64,000 nt of DNA from Poa pratensis (lineage: Eukaryota; Streptophyta; Magnoliopsida; Poales; Poaceae). Below the pieces are notes generated by a model, which saw only the letters and a list, made by a program, of their open reading frames with translations, was not told where the DNA came from and made no database searches. The stretch lies in NCBI GenBank assembly GCA_947311845.1, contig CAMZMU010000117.1, positions 74,671,978-74,735,977 of the forward strand, given 5' to 3'. The position numbers and the translations under genes are program-made. This document shows positions 44,328-56,284 of this stretch, piece by piece; the stretch's first letter is position 1; each line of letters starts with the position of its first letter.

Positions 44328-44402
44328 TACTCCCTCCGTTCGGAAAAGGATGTCACAAAAATGAACCATTTTTGTGACATCCTTTTCCGAACGGAGGGAG
44401 TA
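44328..44402. mobile_element. Perfect foldback MITE (Stowaway ends, 36-bp arms, 3-nt loop)
   Basis: TACTCCCTCCGTTCGGAAAA and the following 16 bases (44328-44363) are repeated exactly in reverse at 44367-44402 around the loop AAC. It is a minimal Stowaway foldback with no interior. Confidence 0.92.
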
Positions 44403-45471
44403 GGAGAGAGACTGTGCCAGAAAATGGAAATAAAAATAAGAAAACAACAGGAAAAATGGAAAGATAAGATCTTACACTAACTTGTAATCCATAACTGTCG
44501 CAGTACGTAACCCGGGCAAAGGACAAACTGGCACCAATATTCCTTGTCCCTTTCTAGGGTGACCCTATACACTCCATGGCCTCTCTGGTCACAGATGACA
44601 CAGTAGACTGGTCGATTAGCTGGTAGCCTGGTAAGTATGCAGCCCGAGCTAGAGATAGCAGACCTACCGTGAGACTGAGCTTACCGTTGGTGGCTCTAGA
44701 GAAGAACGACGGCGGTGGGGGTGGGGGGAATAGCTTCTTAATGCTCTAGAGAAGAAAGACGGGGTCAAGGTAGGGTGTGGCGCAAGCTGGGGGTGAGGGG
44801 CAGCTGCCATTTTTGGCTAAATATGTGTTGGGTGAGAGATTCCGAGTCACTGGCATGATAAAACCAATAGCTAGACCACATCGCGCAACCTTCCAAGTAA
44901 CGGGAGCAACTAGAAAAAAATCGGGCAGAATCGATCACAAGTATCCTGAGACACTGACATGGTGGAGCCACACGGCTACAACTTCATTGCACACCGGCTA
45001 CAACTGCATTACTCCATTCTGAGCAGTCACATGCACTGCCGAATGAGAGAAGAGGACTCCAAAACTGGTCGCTTTTGTGATCCTATATATGAGAGGCCGA
45101 ATTGGACTTATGGTTACCGACTCCGGTGACTGTTTTCATGATGGGTCGTCTGCCATCCAAATCGGACGGTACTGCTAACCGTCGTCTTCAACAGCGCCTT
45201 CTGCGACTGTTCTTCATCAACATCGTCGTCAACAATATCACCACTGCATTAGCTACGGCTACATCGTTACTATCCACGTTTATGTTTATCATGTTGTGCA
45301 ATGTCTCTAATACGTATGTTAGAGTTACACATGAGTTTTAATCATGAAATATAATCTGAAATTATTTCATGAACCTGCCTACAATTATGCAACAGGTACA
45401 TGGGCAAGTAATACTCTACAAAATTAGTACAAATATCTCCTTGAAAAAATTAGTACATCTAAATAAAATGC
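44403..45471. other. Intergenic
   Basis: No gene supported. Short repeats 'gctctagagaagaa' occur at about 44693 and 44742. Otherwise unassigned. Confidence 0.4.
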
Positions 45472-45572
45472 TACTCCTCAGATATTATATTAATTGTCGA
45501 TATATCTAGCAGTAAAACATGTCTAGATATATCAAGTTCAGCGACAATTCATATAAATCGGAGGGATCAGTA
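45472..45572. mobile_element. Short Stowaway-like MITE
   Basis: TACTCCTCAGATATTATATT and the reverse TACTGATCCCTCCGATTTAT are diverged termini; AATTGTCG/CGACAATT and ATATATCTAG words are inverted inside. Confidence 0.6.
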
Positions 45573-46156
45573 CTTCGTACATAGATAAGAACGAATCATA
45601 TTTGAAAAGGACATTATACGATCAAATGCCAGCCCCATAATATTATACGTCCATACCCCATAGACCATAGTAGAGTAGTTGGGCTTATTGCATGTTTGGT
45701 CAACTTGTAACTTTGATTGCTGTGTTTATAAAACCTGGGTCGCCATCTTGTTCTAGCAGACAATCAGTAATGGTGCGCAGCCGGAATCAGCCCGGCAAAG
45801 AACTGCATTGTGAGGCAGTGGGGGCATCATCCTAAGAAAACTCTTGACATTGGGAATAGTTGACTAGACTGGCCGGTTAATACCTGAATCTCATCTTCTT
45901 TATATCTTTTGAGAGATCTGACTTGGAAGCATATGTCAGTAAGCTCACTTATCTCTACAACCACCCCCTGATTAAATTGGTACGGAGTAGTTCGAAAAAA
46001 TAACCAGCCAAATGCTCAGTCGAAAAAAAAAACGCAGTCATGATGGACAGGTCAGCAGAGATGCAGGCGTGGTGGGGAGGCAACGGACAGACAATTGCCT
46101 AGTATATCGAAAAAATTCAGAGCTATTGGAGCGCTGTACATACATGATATCCCGTC

Positions 46157-46162
46157 TATAAG
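46157..46162 (+). promoter_or_regulatory. TATA box of dirigent gene D4
   Basis: TATAAG in CCGTCTATAAGAGGGG lies 93 bp upstream of the ATG at 46250, a usual plant spacing. Confidence 0.6.
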
Positions 46163-46249
46163 AGGGGTCGTCTACCTTCGTCGTCAAGATGAGAGTGTAG
46201 ATTGAGCACAAATTGTAAGCAATCTCGTCTAGCTAGCTCGTACACCGCC

Positions 46250-46798
46250 ATGTCTAGGAAACTCAGCATGCAGGTCCTACCAGTCTTAGCCTCCTTGGCC
46301 CTTCTCCTCGTGGGAGCGGCGGCAGCGGCCAGGAAGACGACGCACCTCAAGTTCTACATGCACGACGTCGTGACAGGGGTGCCGTCGAGCCCAGCGACGG
46401 CGGTGCGCGTCGCCAGGGGCGTGACGCCGCTGCCCGACGAACCCGCCATCCGCTTCGGCGACATGCTCGTCATCGACGACCCTCTCACGGAGGGCCCCGA
46501 CGCGGCGTCCCCCGCCGTCGGCGCGGCGCAGGGGTTCTACATCTTCGCGTCGCACACGGACTTCGCGCTGTTTCTCACCGTCAACATGGTGTTCACGGCG
46601 GGGCCGTACAACGGCAGCACCATCGCCGTGCTCGCGAGGGACGCCATCGTCGAGCCCGTCAGGGAGCTGCCGGTCGTCGGCGGCACCGGCATGTTCCGTG
46701 GAGCCACCGGGCACGGCCTGCTCCGGACATACTCCGCAAACGACACCACCTTCAACGCCGTGCTCCAGGTCGACATGTACGTGCGCGCGCGCGTGTAG
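46250..46798 (+). CDS. Dirigent-family protein D4, intact
   Basis: A 182-aa single-exon gene. I start at ATG 46250 (MSRKLSMQVLP), the first ATG after the TATA box; an in-frame extension to 46202 would begin with TTG and is not supported. A signal peptide spans about residues 1-28 (VLASLALLLVGAAAAA). Family blocks are intact: THLKFYMHDVVTG, IRFGDMLVIDDPLTEGP, VGAAQGFYIFAS, NMVFTAGPYNGSTIAVLARD and RELPVVGGTGMFRGATGHGL, then the end strand LQVDMYVRARV. Two N-glycosylation sites (NGS, NDT) are visible. It is the close paralogue of D2 and would act in the apoplast on phenolic radical coupling; the natural substrate is not predictable. The long antisense frame (46286-46870) is a GC shadow. Confidence 0.93.
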   Translation: MSRKLSMQVLPVLASLALLLVGAAAAARKTTHLKFYMHDVVTGVPSSPATAVRVARGVTPLPDEPAIRFGDMLVIDDPLTEGPDAASPAVGAAQGFYIFASHTDFALFLTVNMVFTAGPYNGSTIAVLARDAIVEPVRELPVVGGTGMFRGATGHGLLRTYSANDTTFNAVLQVDMYVRARV

Positions 46799-47156
46799 GC
46801 GCGCCACATTTAATAAGCTTTTGCCTGAACAAAGAAGCAAGGTTTTATATATCAGTTTATGTGTGGCCATCGATATCTGTAAATTGCTTCATTTTGTCAT
46901 GATGAAAATAAAGATATGTGGTAGTAAGTGTGATACTTTGGTCTCCAATTTCTACAGCACATTCATCAAAACTAGAACTAGAAGCATGTATTAGAACTTC
47001 CTATTCATCCATAATTTCGCTAGGTGCCTTCACTGAAACCAAACACCTTGGGCCCTCGTCAAATTAGATAAAAAATATGGTATACTCGATTCGGTCCACT
47101 AGGACTATCCCTTGAGTTGCTTAAGCGTGTAGGCTTCCTTGTCAGATTTCAAGATT
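46799..47156. other. 3' flank of D4
   Basis: Likely 3' UTR (TTTAATAAGC at 46809) followed by AT-rich sequence; no gene. Confidence 0.45.
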
Positions 47157-47404
47157 TGCTTGCAATGTCTTGAAACAGGCTTTCGCCCGCTTTATAAATA
47201 AAGCAACATGCTAAGCAAGTCCATACACAATTACAAACATAAGAGCGGAAAGGCCGCTTGCTGGGGGCGCAGCACAAGTAAGCCCACATGAAAAAAGCAA
47301 GAAAGAAGTGGTGGGGGTGGGGGGGGGGGTGGGGGGGGGGGTGCGAGAGATACATCAAGAAAGACAGAAGAGAGCGAACACAAAAAAACTAAGCCCCTCC
47401 GGCG

Positions 47405-50400
47405 CTAGCTGGAAGAAGACGCGGAGACGCGCCGAGCGGTCTCCACAAGTCTAGTGATCATGACGTCCAGCTGCTCCCTGTCCCGCTGCCTAGACAACGG
47501 GTGCCACTGCTGCAAGAAAGCCAGAAGTTTAAACATCGAGTCAGAAGCACGTCGGAGAAAAATCCGCTCGATCACCATCTTATTGCGAATCGTCCATAGG
47601 GTCCACATCAACGCGGCAAACACCAACCAGAAGAGGCGTCGCCTCTCCCCGGTACGGTTCGCCTGGATTTCTAGGAACTCGCCAAGGTCTGAGGCCTGCC
47701 AAGCAGGCCCCAGCGCCTCGTGGACGAAGTTCCATAGAAACCTGGCAGCGGGGCAGGTGAAGAGAATATGGGTTCCCGTCTCGGGGATCCCACACATGGG
47801 GCAGAGCCCATCACCCGGCCCCTGTCGCTTGCGAACCTCCACCCCTGAGGGGAGGCGGTCCCTAAGAAGCTGCCACACGAAGATTTTGATTTTTAACGGT
47901 ATGGGGGACTTCCAGAGTGGGGAGGTCCAAACTCTAACTGGGGTACTAAAGAGACTCCGATACGCCGACTTTACAGAGAACATCCCAGACGGTGTCAGGT
48001 GCCATGACACGAGGTCACGACCGCCTGGCAGCGACTCAGGAAGCAAACTCCGTAACTCTGTCCAAGCTGCAGCCTCGGCAATACCGAATGTTCGTCGGAA
48101 CGAGATGTTCCAAGTCCCATTGGGTATTGCCGAAGCCACAAGCTGCATCGGGTCCGCGCTGATAGCAAAAAGAGCAGGAACCTATGCTGTAGCGGGCTCC
48201 CATCGAGCCACGGGTCCAGCCAAAAAAGGGTGTCCTCTCCATTACCAATGGAGAAGCGGACACCCTTCCTAATCTCATGCTTGATGGATTGGATAGATCG
48301 CCAAAATTGGGATCCATCCTGGCGGTCACAAGAAAAGAGGGGGCGACCCTGCAGATATTTCGCTTTGATTAGCTGCAGCCATAGTCCCCCCTCCTCTCTA
48401 AGTATCCGCCATACCCATCGTAGCATGAGCGCAACGTTCATCTTACGGGAGGAAATGATACCAATGCCCCCCATGTCTTTGGGGGTGCACACATCCGCCC
48501 ATTTGACCATGTGGTACTTCTGACGCCCATTGGCCCCTGCCAGAAGAAGCGTGAGAGATCCCTGTCAAATGAGACGTGCGTGCCTTCTGGGAGTATATAA
48601 ACTCCCATCAGGAACATAGGTAGACTAGAGAGACAGGCGTCAATCAGGACAGTCTTGCTCGCCTTAGAGGTGAACCGCCCTTGCCAAGGCTCCGCCTTGG
48701 ATTTGACACGCTGGGTGACCGGTTCTAGGTCCTTAATAAGGATCCTAGAATCACTAATGGGCGTCCCCAGGTAAGTAACAGGGAAGGTAGACAACTTGCA
48801 ATTTAGTTTGTCCGCTATCCGCTGTCGCTCATCAGGGGAGTATCCCATGATCATGACTTCGCTCTTGTCGAAGTTAATCTTGAGGCCCGACATGGCCTCA
48901 AAGCAGAGGAGAAGGAACTTGAGATTAATAATGTCAAGCTCCGAACCCTCCACCATGATCATGGTATCGTCCGCATATGGAGGTGGGTATCCCACCTCCA
49001 GGAATAAGGTGCCCTACCACACCAGAGATGTGACCGGCCGTCTTGGCTTTGTCCAAGATGGCCGCCAGGGCGTCACCAGCGAGGTCAAAAAGAAGGGGGG
49101 AAATCGGATCCCCTTGTCTCACCCCACGCGAAGACCTAAAGTAGGGCCAATGTCTCCATTAATGTTTATGGCCGTGTTCCCGGACATGACGATCTGCATA
49201 ATCCACGATATGAAGCGTCGTCAAACCCACGACGCTCGAGGACCTGGCGTAGAAAAGCCCAGTCCAAACGATCATATGCCTTCTGGAAATCTAGCTTAAG
49301 AAAGACACCTTTAAGGTGTCTCGTCTTGACTTCATGAACAACCTCATGAAGAGCCAGAATCCCATCATGGATAAATCGTCCCTTGAGAAAGGCGAACTGA
49401 TGTGGGTGAGCCAGGCGCTCCACAACTGGCGCCAAGCGTGTTGCACACACTTTGGCGAGCAGACGCATGATGACATTGATCACCGTGATCGGCCTAAACT
49501 GACGAACATCCGTGGCCCCTACAACTTTAGGAATTAGGGTAATCACCCCAAAATTAAGGCGGGACATAACTAGTGTCCCAGTATAGAACTCCTGGAACAT
49601 CGGCATAATCACCGCCTCAATATACTCCCAGAACTTCTGGAAGAAGGATACAGGGAGACCATCCGGCCCTGGGGCCGAACTGGTTTTCATCCCCATAATG
49701 GCCCGGCGCACCTCCTCGGGACTGAATGGGAGAGTAAGCTCCCTATTCTCGTCATCCGAGACTAAGGCCCCTAAGGGCCAGAAGTGCGCGGCCAAAGCCA
49801 CTCCCGTGCGGGGACCCTCCGTAAATAACTCCTTATAGAAGGAGTATATATGGTCGGAAAGGTCCTGGGCCTCCTCTAATAGGAGGCCATCCGCCCATAA
49901 GCAAGGGATAGAGCACCTACGACGGCGACCATTAGCAATGGCATGGAAGTATGCTGTATTAGCATCTCCGCGAAGAATCCAATTCTGGCGACTACGCTGT
50001 CGCCAGAATATCTCCTCGCCTTTGTAGATCTCCATCAAGGAGTTCTCCAAAGCATACCGCTCCAACCATCCATCCGCGGACAAACCTGTCGAGTCAGCCG
50101 CCATATCAAGCGTCTGAATCTGGGCGAGGATGTCCGCCTTATTCTTACGCACCTCCGCGCCTAAATTCGCGCCCCACCCCCTCATAAATTGGCGCACGAC
50201 CTTAGCACAGTGGTGCCAAATGTCAACCGCATTATAGGCGCGGGGGGGAGTCGCGACCGCCAAGTCCCACTTTTGGCGAACCGCTTCCACAAATCCCGGC
50301 TGACCAAGCCAGAACTCCTCAAAGTGGAAGCGGTTCGACCTCGGCGGGGCCCCCCCTCCAGACGAGAGGAGGAGGGGGAATGGTCTGAGCCAATCCTAGT

Positions 50401-51057
50401 AACCGCACGAAGCGAGCACAGAGGAAAGGCAATTTCCCATTCCACCGACACTAATACCCGGTCAAGCACACTCCGGATCGGGACGGCCTGGTTGTTGGAC
50501 CACGTATAACGTGCCCCAACACGAGTGATCTCCCTCAGAGCCATGTCAGCAATCCAGTCGTTGAACATACGCATCCTAGGGAGGTCCACATTATCCGAGC
50601 TCTTATCATCAGGGGAGCGAATGAGATTAAAATCGCCTGCCACCACCACAGGGGTAGAGCATCGCTCCACCTTTGCCTTGAGCTCAGCTAAGAATTCAGC
50701 GGACCTCCGGTGATCCGCGGGGCCATAGACAATAATCACCTCCCAGCGGAGGTTCGATCGTCTATGGGTGAGCAACATGCTCACAAAGAACTCCCCGCGG
50801 TCCATATCCTCTATCTCAAAGGTATCCTCCTTGGCACCAAGGAGGATGCCCCCTGAGTGTCCCGTCGCCGGGAGCCAATGCCACGAGAACTTGTGACGGC
50901 TTAGGCTCTCTAGCTCTGAGATCGAGAAATCCTGGCGAATCGTCTCCTGCAAACCCACAATGTCCACATCTTCGTCTCTCAGATAGTTGATCAACTGGCG
51001 GCGTCGGCCCTCCTGCCCAAACCCCCTCATGTTCCAAATAAATGTGAGGACATTCAT
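47405..51057 (-). pseudogene. LINE ORF2: endonuclease, reverse transcriptase, zf-RVT
   Basis: Starts at ATG 51057. The apurinic-type endonuclease has IWNMRGFG, VGLQETI, VVVAGDFNLIRS, ARYTWSNN and GSDHSP. The reverse transcriptase has PGPDGLPVSFFQKFW, FRPITVINVIMRLLAKV, AFLKGRFIHDGILALHEV and the catalytic YADD at about 48970. The C-terminal zinc-binding domain (zf-RVT) shows SAYRSLF, WKSPIPLKIKIFVWQLL and CPMCGIPETGTHILFTC. The frame changes about five times (near 50330, 49170, 49000, 48470 and 48130), so it is inactive. It nicks target DNA and primes cDNA synthesis in active relatives. Confidence 0.9.
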
Positions 51058-54000
51058 TGAGAAACAATGTCGGGGTTGGTCCCCTTAAGGGGGACCGATT
51101 GGGCCCTACCAGAGGTCGAGGGCCGGGACGTCGCCTTAGGGGGCCTCCCGCGCCTCTTCCCAGGCTGGGAAGTAGGCACAGCAACTGTGGCATCATCAGG
51201 CCTAGGAGGGGCTCCACTGCCAGACCCTTGTGCCTCCTGCACGGGTCCAGCGGGAGCCGGGGGCCCCTGCCGCTTGAGCACGAGCTGCCGCTAGGGCCCC
51301 CTCATAGACCTCCTTAGCCTTGATGGCCGCAATCTGCTCAAGGCGAGGCCCTCGCTCTCCACGGAAAATAATGTCACAGTCCCCTGCAACTTGAGCAAGA
51401 TGGTCTAGCGGAACAGAGTCGAGAACCGAGAAACGGGAACCAGAAGGGGGGAGGAAGGGGGAGGAGTAGGGGTAGGCGTAGGGCGAGACGTACCAAACCC
51501 ACAGTCAAGTGCCTCGCGACGGCGAGACGCCACCATCGCGACAGTAGGCTCCACCGCCTCTCCTCCAGTCCTAGCCCTCGCCAAGCGCGCGCTGTGGCGA
51601 CGAGTGTCAGGGGCGGGAGGGGAAGACCGATGGCGCCTGGGGCGCCCCCTGGTGCCAGTCACGGAGTGTCGGGGATGACCGTGACCGGCTCCAGGACCGG
51701 AGCTGCCGGGGTGCCCGGGGAGCGGGTGTACCAGACCGCGCCCGGGGAGCGCGGAGTGTCAGGGGCCATGACCTCCATCCCCACACTCGGCGCGTCGTCG
51801 GACTCCTCCACCTCCGCCTGAGGAGAGGGCTGAAGCCCCAAGGCAGACGAGACGAGGCCGGAGATGTCCATGGATCCCGGCCCCTCACAAAGGTTGGAAC
51901 CATACTGTGAGAGCGGGAATCCAAAAGACAGTGAAGGAGGAGCCTGGCGGACGTCGGACAGTCCGAGCGAAGATGCCTGAACCTGAGAGCCTGCAAGAGA
52001 TGCCACCCCTGCTGGCGGCGGCGCTGTAGTAGGCGGAGCTGAAGTCGCAGGAGGGGGGCGTGCGTCCGTGGCGTGGGGAACGTCACCGTCAGACGGGTCG
52101 TCCTCCGAAGAGTCTCCCTCCCCGCTGGCGGAAGGGCTGCGGTGCGGGGACGGTGAGTGGTGGCCAGAGGGGAAGTGGACCTCGGCCGGTCCACCTCAGA
52201 CTCCAGCTCCACCACCAAGGTCCTGCCCACCCCGTCGAAGTAGAAGGTGGGCAAGGGGATGTTGAGCTTGGCGGGGTCCGGTGCCTTGACCCGGATCCGC
52301 ACGGGGCCATCCCCTGGCAGAGTGCTCTCGTCCACCTCCTCAAAGCGACCAACGGCCTAGAGATGAGAGCCACGAAGCCCACCTCCTTCCGCAGCTCAGA
52401 CGGGATCCCGTGGATCCGGACCCAAGCCTCGGCGAGTGGTGGTGGCGCATCCGGGTCGGTGTCGGAAGGCCTGATGGAGACGCGAATGCTGTGGATCGGG
52501 AGAGTGATGGTCGGACTCCAGGACAGGTGGGTGAGGAGCTGTGCAGTGGGGAACGCCACCACAAACTCAGTCGGGGAGATCTCCCTCACCACCCACGTCC
52601 ACCCACTCTCCAAGCCCGCAAGCTCAGAGCGGATGGTCTCGGCTGATATCACCACCGATGGAGCCAAGTTCTGCTTGGGGAGCATGGTCACCACTGCCAA
52701 ATGGGCCGAGATGCCAACTTGATACCACCCGTGTCCACGTAGTAGAAACCGCCGTCAATGCCATGCCCGTAGAACTCGAGGACGGACGTCATAGGACGTC
52801 CGACGGCTCCACGGGCCGCGGCTGGAGCCCAGCCGCAGCTGCACTTGGCTGGCTTTCTCCCGTGGTCGCGGCAACCATCGGCTTCTTCTTCCTCTTGGAT
52901 TTCTTCTTTTTCGTTGCTGCTGATTGCACCGGACCTTGCTTCGGGGGACTGGCCTGCTCCCTGCGAGGAGGTGAGCGACCCCTGCCCGAGCGCCATGAGC
53001 CCTCCACGGCCTGGGAGTGCCCGTCTCTCTGCCGGAGGTCGAGCTCAGCCCGCAGGGTGGCCTCCCTGCGCTGCCCACCCGGTGAAGCTCCGCGACGAGG
53101 GGGAGACCTCGGCCTGGGAGGGCCACGGGCAGGAGGGCAGCGCCGCGATTTCCCCGAGGGGGGCCGACCGGGGAACGGCGGGAAGGAGACCTTCACGGCG
53201 GCGGCCGGTACACCGCAGCCTGCTGGCGGGGCGGCGGAGAGGCGCGAGCACGGGGAGGCGGAGAGGCGCGAGCACGGGGAGGCGAGGTCGCCCGGGCGGG
53301 CGGCGAGGCGCGGGCGTCACGGCGGCGAGGGGAAGGACTCCGGCTCCGGCGGCGCTTCATGACGGCGTCGACGAAGGAGATGTCGAGTGGCGGCGGCGGT
53401 TTCGCGAGACGAATGCGACGACTTGACCTACGGTGCTTTGAGATTTGCGCAGACGAAGCTGGAGTGGCATGGGCCAGATCAAGGGCCCCTTTGTGGATCC
53501 AGAGCCACGCCTGGGCCGGCCCGTTGAGCTGAGGTGGCCCAACAGGGAGGTTGCGGCCCGATCTGGCGTCCTGGCTCCTCCAGGCCAACATGGGCCGTGG
53601 GCCGAGAATCCCCTTACTGGGCCTAGGGTTAGCCGCAGCCGGCCCAGGGCCCAGCAAGGACGTTCGTCCACGCCCCGTCGTCCCCGATGTCTCCGCTGGC
53701 GTCGCCGCCGCGCCGCCGGCCGCCTGGGCCAAGTCCGGCTGGGGCGCCGCCGCAGAGCTCGCCTCTGCAGCAGCCTCCCCTACCAGACCAGCCCGTGCAG
53801 GCCCCGAGCAGGACCCGCCGGCAGCCAACGTGCACAAGGGCGCGCCCACATGAGACGATCTTCGCGCGGATGGCCGGAGAACGCCTCGACGACGCGCCGG
53901 CGACCGCCTTGCCAGCTCCATGAATTCCCCGAGCGTGGGCAGCGCCGGAGATGAGGAGCGCCGCTCCAATTCCCGCTGAACCACCTCCGCCTCATCCATT

Positions 54001-54089
54001 TCGTCGGCCACGTCTGCCCAGCGCCGCCCGCACAGCGAATCCGGGTCCCCCGCCACCACAGGGGACACGGGTTCAGCCGACGCAGGCAT
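51054..54089 (-). pseudogene. LINE ORF1 (RNA-binding, DUF4283-type), frameshifted
   Basis: Starts at ATG 54089 (MPASAEPVSPVV). The N-terminal third is acidic then rich in Ser/Arg-Pro repeats (ARASPPPR). A lysine cluster KKKKSKRKKKP follows. At 52700-52300 a DUF4283-like domain is seen (SGWTWVVREISPTEFVVAFPT and WVRIHGIPSELRKEVGF). The C-terminus has an AT-hook-like KRRGRPPK and a stop at 51054 that overlaps the ORF2 start in ATGA. Several frameshifts interrupt it. ORF1 proteins bind the element RNA. Confidence 0.75.
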
Positions 54090-54193
54090 GGCACCAGGGC
54101 AACCGAGATGGCCGGCGGGGGTCAGGCTGGAGTGGAGCTCGCCATGGAGTCGCCGTCAGTCCGCTGGTAGCGCCAGTCTCTGCTTGCAATGTC

Positions 54194-55905
54194 ATGGGTG
54201 ATAGTCGCGGCAACCGGCAAGGAGACTCCCCTCGCATCTGCTCTTTGTCATGGCCATTGATTCTTTTTAACAACTTAAAATTTCATACTTGCCAAGCCAT
54301 GGGGTGCCCCTCCCCGGCCCCAAAATAAAAGGGTCTCGAGGAACCATTATACTTTTTCCATCACATCCAAACGAATATTAAATATCTTTAAAAAAAGACC
54401 AGTTTGCACTTTGCAGGAGTAAGTCCACATAGTGGGTCAATAAACAAACCAATTCAATATGTTCGACAATCATGAGTTTTAGTTTGACTCATATATGTGC
54501 TTATCTAATCATAAACCAGAAGCCACTATTAAGTTTTTTTTTTGTATTAGAGCGTTCCGGGATACAATAATATGAAATAGGCTCACCACACATGCACATA
54601 TAGACATACACAAATATTTGCATATACACTATAAAATTTATGTTATTATAAAAGGACAATTTGTTTAGGACACACGCTTTAAATTTCGCACAACACAATT
54701 TTTCTGATATACATTGGAATTGTTTAATAAAGAACGATATAATTAATATCAATAACATTCAAATGTGGTTAACTATGGAAACTAACAAATAGAAAACTAT
54801 ACCCCTTAAGTTTTAATATGAATAAATTAAGTAAAAAATAAATATAAAAATTTAGTATAAATATTTTTATTTTTATTCGCCGCGGGCCCAAAATATGTTT
54901 AGATCGCCCCTATTTCAACATATATAGGATTGAGTACAACAACTGTATTTTTAGGACAATATTTTAGGCATTGGAAAGCTATAAACTGGGCACAAATTAT
55001 TCTTCATTATCGTTTTTTCAAAATTTCTAATGGTTTAATAGCAGTTTTGAAGATAATTGATTTCGCCTTTTGAAACTCTTGATTTTAGCACAATTTTTTT
55101 GGGCATTATTCAAAAAGCTCATCAAAAGGAAATAAATGCTATAACACTGGAAAGACATTGACTAGACATAACTTTTCATACTAATAGTTTTTTGAAAATC
55201 GATACGGTTTACAATTAATTTTAAAAATACTAAAAAAGTATACGACCATAGGCGCCATAGTGATTTTGAAATTGGCACGCTGGGTCGCTCGCGTGTACCA
55301 TGGCGGAATGTTTTAGTGAAATTAGACTCATATTGTTTGTAATTACACTTGGTGGTTGTCGATTTGCACAATATTATTTTATTCATTTTTTCAAACCGTT
55401 TATCGAAATGACACAAAAATATAACGTTTAAAAAATATGAAATTTTTGCATCTTTATGTATTGAACATTTTTTGAAATTATTTGATTATGGTTTAAGAAA
55501 ATTTAGAGTGTACTAAGCTATGTTTTTGTAGATTTTCTTTGCTTTTCGTGCTATTCCTAGTTTACTTTGATGTTTTATAAAACGAAAATCTGAATTTTGA
55601 AGAGTTAACTTCATTGGACCTTTTTCCTTATAGAAGAAACCCTTAGAAATGGGCGACTTGAACTCCCCGATTTTTGGAACTTTCAGAATTGTAAAAGTGA
55701 ATTTCGTCTTAGAAAAAAGTGAACCTTTCTTTGTTGGCAAATGAATTTGATTAACATTCAAACTGTGAACCCCGAGGTGAACGATTTGAACTCACCGTCA
55801 AATAGAATGAACTTCACAAGAACAATCACAAAGTGATAAAGTGATTTTCCCTCCGTGCTCCAAGCGGACTCCTAATAATAATAACGTCAACTTACTAACT
55901 TAAAG
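54194..55905. other. Intergenic, AT-rich
   Basis: No gene supported over 1.7 kb. Short minus-strand frames at 54501-54758, 55162-55416 and 55513-55761 lack domains. A Stowaway-like word (CCCTCCGTGCTCC) lies near 55849. Confidence 0.5.
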
Positions 55906-55985
55906 TATGAACTCCGTTCACAAAAAGATGTCTCAAGCTATCTCAAATTTGTATGTATCTATACTTTTGTGAAACGGAGGGAGTA
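55906..55985. mobile_element. Short Stowaway-like MITE upstream of pyruvate kinase
   Basis: ACTCCGTTCACAAAAAGATG and the reverse TACTCCCTCCGTTTCACAAA form inverted ends of an 80-bp element about 300 bp upstream of the pyruvate kinase ATG. Confidence 0.7.
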
Positions 55986-56284
55986 AAAAAAACCGCTTAC
56001 ATTAGATCCTGCTGGGAGGTCCCAGGCGTGTCATGGAAACAGGACTTTGTCGCTTCAAAGTTCAAACCGCCAAGAGAGGTTTCAAAGCAAAACGAGATCG
56101 AAATGCCACGTCTGCTCGCCCCATTTGTTTTCCTTTCTTTCTCCTCACGCCTCGCTGTCCTCCCCTCGCCTCGTCTTCCTCTCGCTTCGCCCGCTCGGAG
56201 CTAGACTCGATCGCATCGCGGAGAGAGAGCGAGAGGCAAAGCCCTAGGCAGATCCCTCCCGAGCAGCTTCCGCCCGCGGAGGAG
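55986..56284 (+). promoter_or_regulatory. Promoter and 5' UTR of pyruvate kinase
   Basis: A CT-rich leader (56125-56200) and GA-rich stretch (56218-56235) precede the ATG at 56285. No canonical TATA box found, as is common for housekeeping genes. Confidence 0.45.

Larger units (their letters stand above)
47170..54180 (-). mobile_element. Full-length LINE (plant L1-type), decayed coding
   Basis: A 13-bp target duplication TGCTTGCAATGTC flanks it (47157-47169, 54181-54193), giving 7011 bp from the 5' UTR at 54180 to the 3' end GCGAAAGCCTGTTTCA at 47170. The 5' UTR is about 90 bp. ORF1 and ORF2 are in the usual order. The 3' end has almost no poly(A). A G-rich low-complexity stretch lies at about 47310-47342. 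Confidence 0.93.

Noticed and set aside
46202..46249. N-terminal extension of D4 starting at 46202
   Set aside because: It begins with TTG, not ATG; the ATG at 46250 gives a normal signal peptide.
46286..46870. 194-codon minus-strand frame over dirigent gene D4 (and the similar one over D2)
   Set aside because: A GC-rich antisense shadow; the plus strand has all dirigent blocks.
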